Shown: positions 59,924 through 64,000 of the stretch, piece after piece
Layout of the letters: each line of letters begins with the position of its first letter
Numbering within the stretch: position 1 is the first letter of the stretch
From: Streptomyces sp. NBC_01214
GTDB lineage: Bacteria > Actinomycetota > Actinomycetes > Streptomycetales > Streptomycetaceae
Direction of reading: 5' to 3'
NCBI RefSeq assembly: GCF_026340975.1
Contig: NZ_JAPEOS010000001.1
Coordinates: 1,324,501-1,388,500 of the forward strand
DNA length: 64,000 nucleotides
The notes under the pieces: generated by a model
The model's input: only the letters and a program-made list of their open reading frames with translations
Databases searched by the model: none
Told to the model about the DNA's origin: nothing
Position numbers and translations under genes: made by a program

Positions 59924-60532
59924 ATGCGTCCCATCCGCATGCCCAAACGGGCCGGCGTCGCCGCGCTCGGCCTCGGCCTCGTCGCCGGAATCACCCTCGT
60001 CAGCGCCCCCACCGCCAGCAGTCACGGCTACACCGACACCCCGATCAGCCGCCAGAAGCTCTGCGCCAACCGCACCGTCTCCAACTGCGGTGCGATCCAG
60101 TGGGAGCCGCAGAGCGTCGAGGGCTTCAAGGGGTTCCCGGCCGCCGGCCCCGCCGACGGCAAGATATGTTCCGGCGGACTCTCCCAGTTCTCCGAGCTCG
60201 ACGACCCGCGCGGCGGCGCCTGGCCCACCACCAAGGTGACCAGCGGGCAGAGCTACGCCTTCCGGTGGCAGTTCACCGCCAACCACTCCACCACCGACTT
60301 CAAGTACTACGTCACCAAGAACGGCTGGACCGGCACCAAGGCCCTCACCCGCGCCGACCTCGAACCCCAGCCCTTCCTCACGGTCGCCTACAACGGCGCC
60401 CGCCCCGCCATGACCACCGTCCACCAGGGCGCCATGCCGAGCGGCAAGACGGGCCGGCACCTGATCCTGGCCGTCTGGACCGTCAACGACACCCCGATGG
60501 CCTTCTACGCCTGCTCCGACGTTCAGTTCTGA
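59924..60532 (+). CDS. AA10 lytic polysaccharide monooxygenase / chitin-binding protein
   Basis: A 202-residue secreted copper enzyme that oxidatively cuts chitin. The signal peptide ends at SS|HGYTDTP, making H34 the N-terminal residue of the mature protein and half of the histidine brace; H121 in FTANHSTTDF is the second ligand. Conserved surface residues (YTDTPISRQKLCANRTVSNC, WEPQSVEGFKGFP, ICSGGLSQFSELDD) are those of chitin-active AA10 proteins. It is a single domain without a separate binding module. The promoter holds two DasR-type words. The ATG at 59924 follows AAGGAG; ATG 59939 is an alternative. Confidence 0.95.
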   Translation: MRPIRMPKRAGVAALGLGLVAGITLVSAPTASSHGYTDTPISRQKLCANRTVSNCGAIQWEPQSVEGFKGFPAAGPADGKICSGGLSQFSELDDPRGGAWPTTKVTSGQSYAFRWQFTANHSTTDFKYYVTKNGWTGTKALTRADLEPQPFLTVAYNGARPAMTTVHQGAMPSGKTGRHLILAVWTVNDTPMAFYACSDVQF

Positions 60533-60558
60533 CGTAACGTCAGCTACCCTCCGGCGGC

Positions 60559-62229
60559 ATGCGGACGACGACTGCACCCGAAACCGTCGCGGAGCTCATA
60601 GCGCGCCAATGGGGCGACCACCGGCCCGGGCTGAAGCACGAGAACGGTGTCCTCACCCACCACCGGACCGCCCAGGAGGCCGCCGCGCGCGCCGCGCTCC
60701 TCGTCGACCTCATGCCTCCGGGGGCCGAGCCGCACCTCGGGGTCCTGCTCGACAACACTCCCGAGTTTCCGTTCTGGCTCGGCGCGGCGGCCCTCGCCGG
60801 GGCCGCCGTCGCCGGGATCAACCCCACCCGGCGCGGCCCCGAACTGGCCCGCGACATCCTGCACACCGACTGCCGGCTCCTGATCACCGAGCGAGCCCAC
60901 CTGCCGCTGCTGCACGGCCTCGACCTGCCCGGCGTGCGCGTCCTGGTCACCGGCACCGAGGAGTACGAGGCCCTCCTCGCGCCCTACGCCGCCGCCAAGC
61001 CCGGCGAAGCCGCGCTGCGAGCCCCCGGACCCGACTCCCGCCTCCTCCTCTACTTCACCTCCGGCTCCACCGGCGCCCCCAAGGCCGCCATCTGCAGCCA
61101 GGGCCGGCTCGCGGCCGCCGGAGCGGCGCTGGCCCGCCAGTTCACCGTCACCCCGGACGACGTCCACTACGTCTGCATGCCGCTCTTCCACGGCAACGCC
61201 GTCATCGCCGACTGGCTGCCGGCGCTCGTCGGCGGGGCCCCGGTGGCGCTGCGCCGCCGCTTCTCGGCCTCCGCGTTCCTGGACGACGTACGGGCTTACG
61301 GGGCCACGTACTTCACCTACGTCGGGCGGGCGATCCAGTACCTCCTGGCCACCGAACCCCGCCCCGACGACCGCGCCCACACCCTGCGCCTCGGCTTCGG
61401 CACCGAGGCCGGGGCGGTGGACGCGGCCCGTTTCGCCGAGCGGTTCGGGGTCCGGCTGGTGGAGGGCTACGGAGCCACCGAGGGCGGCGCCTCCGTCCAG
61501 CGGACCCCGGACACCCCGCCGGGGGCCCTGGGCCGGGCGGGCGCGGGAGACGACCTGGCGGTGATCGACCCCGCCAGCGGCGCCGAATGCCCGCCCGCGG
61601 TCCTCGACGCGGACGGCTGCCTCCTCAACGGCTCGGCGGCGATCGGCGAACTGGTCAACCGCGGCCGCAGCCTGTTCGAGGGCTACTGGCGCAACCCGGA
61701 CGCGGAGGCCGACCGCACCCGCGACGGCTGGTACTGGACGGGCGACCTCTTCTTCCGCGACGCGGCGGGCTTCCTCTACTTCGCGGGCCGCACCGACGAC
61801 CGGCTCCGCGTCGACAGCGAGAACCTCGCCGCGGCGGTGATCGAGAACATCCTGGCCCGCTGGACGGACGCGGCGGCGGTCGCCGTCTACGCCGTCCCCG
61901 ACGAGGTGGCGGGGGACCAGGTCATGGCGGCCCTCGCCCTCCGGGAGGGCGCGGCCTTCGACCCGTCCGCCTTCGAGACCTTCCTCTCCGGCCAGCCGGA
62001 CCTGGGCACGAAGATGGCCCCGCGCTACGTCCGCATCGTCGAGACCATGCCGACCACGGCGACGAACAAGATCCACCGCGTCTCCCTGCGCCACGAGGGC
62101 TTCCGCTGCGCAGACCCGGTCTGGCACCGATCCCCGGCCGGGGGCTACCGCCGCCTGGAAGCGGCCGCCCTGACCGCCCTTTTGGCGAAGTACGAGTCGC
62201 ACGGCCGTTCCCACCTCCTGCCCCACTGA
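60559..62229 (+). CDS. Acyl-CoA synthetase (ANL superfamily)
   Basis: A 556-residue AMP-forming ligase: phosphate loop YFTSGSTGAPKAAICSQ, YGATEGG, WYWTGDLFFRDAAGF, hinge GRTDDRLRVDSENLA and catalytic Lys in TATNKIHRVSLR. It resembles the FadD17-like long-chain acyl-CoA ligases of actinobacteria. The adenylation and thioesterification sites are all present, so it should activate a fatty or similar carboxylic acid. Substrate not determined by sequence. It starts 26 bp after the LPMO stop with TACCCT 8 nt before the ATG, so it likely has its own promoter. A repeat-derived hairpin follows. Confidence 0.9.
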   Translation: MRTTTAPETVAELIARQWGDHRPGLKHENGVLTHHRTAQEAAARAALLVDLMPPGAEPHLGVLLDNTPEFPFWLGAAALAGAAVAGINPTRRGPELARDILHTDCRLLITERAHLPLLHGLDLPGVRVLVTGTEEYEALLAPYAAAKPGEAALRAPGPDSRLLLYFTSGSTGAPKAAICSQGRLAAAGAALARQFTVTPDDVHYVCMPLFHGNAVIADWLPALVGGAPVALRRRFSASAFLDDVRAYGATYFTYVGRAIQYLLATEPRPDDRAHTLRLGFGTEAGAVDAARFAERFGVRLVEGYGATEGGASVQRTPDTPPGALGRAGAGDDLAVIDPASGAECPPAVLDADGCLLNGSAAIGELVNRGRSLFEGYWRNPDAEADRTRDGWYWTGDLFFRDAAGFLYFAGRTDDRLRVDSENLAAAVIENILARWTDAAAVAVYAVPDEVAGDQVMAALALREGAAFDPSAFETFLSGQPDLGTKMAPRYVRIVETMPTTATNKIHRVSLRHEGFRCADPVWHRSPAGGYRRLEAAALTALLAKYESHGRSHLLPH

Positions 62230-62244
62230 CCCCGCCCCACCACT

Positions 62245-62322
62245 GCGGGGGCTCCGCCCCCGAACCCCCGCGCCTCAAACGCCGGCGAGGCCGTTCTCCA
62301 GCCCCGCCGGCGATTGAGGCGC
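62245..62322. repeat. Dispersed intergenic repeat with hairpin, after acyl-CoA ligase gene
   Basis: CGGGGGCTCCGCCCCCGAAC is followed by GCGCCTCAAACGCCGGCG, which pairs with CGCCGGCGATTGAGGCGC at 62305-62322, with one mismatch. It is the same element as at 15821-15892 and may act as terminator. Confidence 0.82.
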
Positions 62323-62416
62323 CGGGCCGGGCGGGTCCGGGGTGGGGCTGGGTATACCTGGCGGACGCCCGCTGGGGCCATGGTCCGGGCGGGCGGACCG
62401 CGGCTAGCGTGCCCGC

Positions 62417-63703
62417 ATGGACGATCACCCCCGCACCCCCTGGCAGGCCCTGGCCCGCGGCCGGTACCTGCGTTCCGCCTGGCCCTGGCGGGCCGCCGGG
62501 TACCTCGCCGGGAGCGCCCTCACCGGGATCCCCGTGCTCCTCGTCCTCGTCCTCCTCGCCGGGGCCGGCGCCGCGCTCGGCCTCGTCCTCGTCGGCCTGC
62601 CGCTGCTCGCCCTGCTCGGGCTCGTCGGCGTACCGGCCGGCGCCGTCGAGCGCCGCCGGCTGCGCCTCGTCGACCGCGGCCCCGCAGGCACCCCCCACCG
62701 CACGCCCACCGAACCGGGCCTCCTGGCCTGGGCCCGGCTGCGCTACCGCGAGCAGGCCACCTGGCGCGAGCTCGCCCACGCCGTCCTGCACGGCCTCCTG
62801 CTCTGGTGGGTCGACCTCGCCGTCGTCGCCACCCTGCTCGGCCTGCCGCTGCTCCTGCTCACCACCCCGCTCCAGCTCGCCCTCGCCGCCGACGGCGAGG
62901 TCAAGGTGGTCAAGCTCTGGCTGGTCACCTCCTACCCGCCCGCCTTCGCGGTCGCCGCCGCCGGGGCCGTGCTGCTCCCCGCCCTCCTCTATCCGCTCGG
63001 TGCCGTCGCCGGGGCCCGCGCCGCCCTCACCCGCGCCCTGCTCGCTCCCCGCGAGCGCGAGCTCCAGGGCCTGCTCGCCGAGGTCACCCGCTCCCGGGCC
63101 CGGCTCGTCGACGCCTTCGAGGCCGAGCGCCGCCGGATCGAGCGCGACCTCCACGACGGTGCCCAGCAGCGGCTCGTCGCCCTCACCATGACCCTCGGCC
63201 TCGCCCGCCTCGACGCACCCCCGGGCCCGCTCGCCGAGCGGCTCGCCACCGCCCACGACGAGGCCGGCAAGGTCCTCGCGGAACTGCGCGAGCTGATCCA
63301 CGGCATCCACCCGCAGGTGCTCACCGACTACGGCCTCACCGACGCCCTCGCCGACGTCGCCGAGCGGTCCGCCGTCCCCGTGGACGCCGATCTGAGCACC
63401 GGCCTGCCGCGCCTCCCGGAGTCCGTCGAGGCCGCCGCCTACTTCGGGGTCTGCGAGGCCCTCGCCAACATCGGCAAGCACAGCGGCGCGGCCCGCGCCG
63501 CCGTCACCGCCCGGCACACCGGCGCCGCGCTGCTCATAGACGTCACCGACGACGGCCGCGGCGGCGCGGACCCGGCCGCCGGGTCCGGGCTGACCGGACT
63601 GGCCGACCGGATCGCGGTCCTCGATGGCACACTGACGATCACCAGCCCGCCCGGCGGCCCGACCGTTCTGAGCCTGGAGATCCCTTGTCCGGTGAGTCCT
63701 TGA
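62417..63703 (+). CDS. Sensor histidine kinase (HisKA_3 type)
   Basis: A 428-residue sensor kinase: about five membrane helices in the first 220 residues (ALTGIPVLLVLVLLAGAGAAL, LLLWWVDLAVVATLLGLP), a short linker, the dimerisation/phosphoacceptor domain with His in RRIERDLHDGAQQRLVAL, and an HATPase domain (EALANIGKHSGAARAAVTA with the N-box, DVTDDGRGGADPAAGSGL with the G-box). This is the NarL-partner class common in Streptomyces. The ligand is unknown. The ATG is 6 nt after TAGCGT (leaderless). Its stop overlaps the start of the response-regulator gene. Confidence 0.93.
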   Translation: MDDHPRTPWQALARGRYLRSAWPWRAAGYLAGSALTGIPVLLVLVLLAGAGAALGLVLVGLPLLALLGLVGVPAGAVERRRLRLVDRGPAGTPHRTPTEPGLLAWARLRYREQATWRELAHAVLHGLLLWWVDLAVVATLLGLPLLLLTTPLQLALAADGEVKVVKLWLVTSYPPAFAVAAAGAVLLPALLYPLGAVAGARAALTRALLAPRERELQGLLAEVTRSRARLVDAFEAERRRIERDLHDGAQQRLVALTMTLGLARLDAPPGPLAERLATAHDEAGKVLAELRELIHGIHPQVLTDYGLTDALADVAERSAVPVDADLSTGLPRLPESVEAAAYFGVCEALANIGKHSGAARAAVTARHTGAALLIDVTDDGRGGADPAAGSGLTGLADRIAVLDGTLTITSPPGGPTVLSLEIPCPVSP

Positions 63704-64000
63704 AGATCGTCCTCGCCGAGGACGGGGTCCTGCTGCGCGAAGGGCTGGTCGGCCTGCTGACGCGTTTCGGCCACCGGGTGGTGGCCGCCGTCGGGGACGC
63801 GGACGAGCTCCGTCGCGCCGTGGCCGTCCACGACCCGGACGTCGTCGTGACCGACGTACGGATGCCCCCGGGCCTGGCCGACGACGGACTGCGCGCTGCC
63901 GTGGAGCTCCGGGCCGCGCGCCCGGACCTGCCGGTGCTGGTGCTCAGCCAGTACGTGCAGCGCTCGTACGCCGCCGACCTGCTGGATTCCGGGGACGGCG
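63685..64000 (+). CDS. NarL/FixJ-type response regulator, 3' end beyond the window
   Basis: The receiver domain begins KIVLAEDGVLLREGLVGLL and reaches the phosphorylated Asp in VVVTDVRMPP and the region LVLSQYVQRSYAADLL; the rest, presumably a LuxR-type HTH, is cut by the window end. It overlaps the kinase gene by 19 bp if the TTG at 63685 (with GGAG 5 nt upstream) is the start; TTG 63700 is a later alternative. It is the natural partner of the kinase, forming a two-component system. Confidence 0.88.
   Translation, partial: MSGESLKIVLAEDGVLLREGLVGLLTRFGHRVVAAVGDADELRRAVAVHDPDVVVTDVRMPPGLADDGLRAAVELRAARPDLPVLVLSQYVQRSYAADLLDSGDG

Noticed and set aside
60609..63191. Plus-strand frame of 860 codons spanning the ligase and kinase genes
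   Set aside because: Arg/Pro/Gly-rich shadow; both genes in the other frame have full motif sets.

Overview
The window is a stretch of a Streptomyces chromosome. It has very high G+C with strong third-position GC bias, many GTG starts and divergent gene pairs. It carries typical Streptomyces families: an SsgA-like sporulation protein, DasR-type operators around GlcNAc PTS genes, class E and class F sortases, a chitin-active LPMO, and RDD, DUF2017, DUF445 and DUF1707 proteins. From memory, the order from the glycolate-oxidase-like gene through ssgG, the M6 protease, pncA, pncB, clpS, the cysteine genes, nagE2/nagE1/nagF, rph and rdgB matches the conserved core of S. coelicolor around SCO2925 to SCO2900. 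I see no prophage, integrase, transposase ORF or CRISPR array.

Layout. 1-8.8 kb: TPR protein (cut by the window edge), FAD-linked oxidase, ssgG, two RDD membrane proteins, a large secreted M6 metalloprotease. 8.8-17.8 kb: nicotinamide salvage (pncA, pncB), clpS-DUF2017, an amino-acid permease, and a complete CysO-dependent cysteine module (JAMM protease, a probable cysteine-sensing leader peptide, cysO, cysM), then DUF488, PemK-like and MBL-fold genes. 17.8-23.2 kb: GlcNAc PTS genes with three DasR-like operators, rph, a lipoprotein, rdgB and tRNA-Leu(UAG). 23.2-31.6 kb: an HNH nuclease with repeated helical modules, bcp, a GroES-like gene, a guanidine-III riboswitch in front of a SugE/Gdx exporter, a class A penicillin-binding protein and a three-gene ABC-2 transporter. 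31.6-33.2 kb: DUF1707 gene, then about 0.9 kb of non-coding DNA made of repeats, including a 227-bp inverted-repeat element and a 45-bp tandem repeat. 33.2-43.6 kb: DUF445, an AbiEi/nuclease-like protein, GNAT, small membrane proteins, a SEC-C protein, class E sortase, a YidC-like insertase, FAH-family hydrolase, and a divergent Gfo/Idh-ROK pair. 43.6-53.5 kb: a LAHTG-anchored secreted protein and a phosphonate (aminoethylphosphonate-type) regulator, oxidase, hydrolase and ABC uptake operon followed by a secreted phosphatase-superfamily enzyme. 53.5-64 kb: NagD-like HAD, an LPHTV-tailed protein with an adjacent class F sortase, tRNA-Lys(CUU), a peptidoglycan hydrolase with an SPFH partner, LPMO, acyl-CoA ligase, and a two-component system cut by the window end.

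How the parts connect. GlcNAc/chitin use links the PTS genes and the LPMO through DasR-type sites. Sulfur assimilation is organised as protease, attenuator, carrier and synthase. The phosphonate operon looks like a complete import-to-cleavage route under a UTRA-type GntR regulator. At least eleven genes have a TANNNT-like hexamer 6-7 nt before the start codon, which predicts leaderless mRNAs. The region is unusually rich in short tandem repeats, both between genes and inside disordered protein segments. One dispersed intergenic repeat has become the N-terminal coding sequence of a transporter permease.
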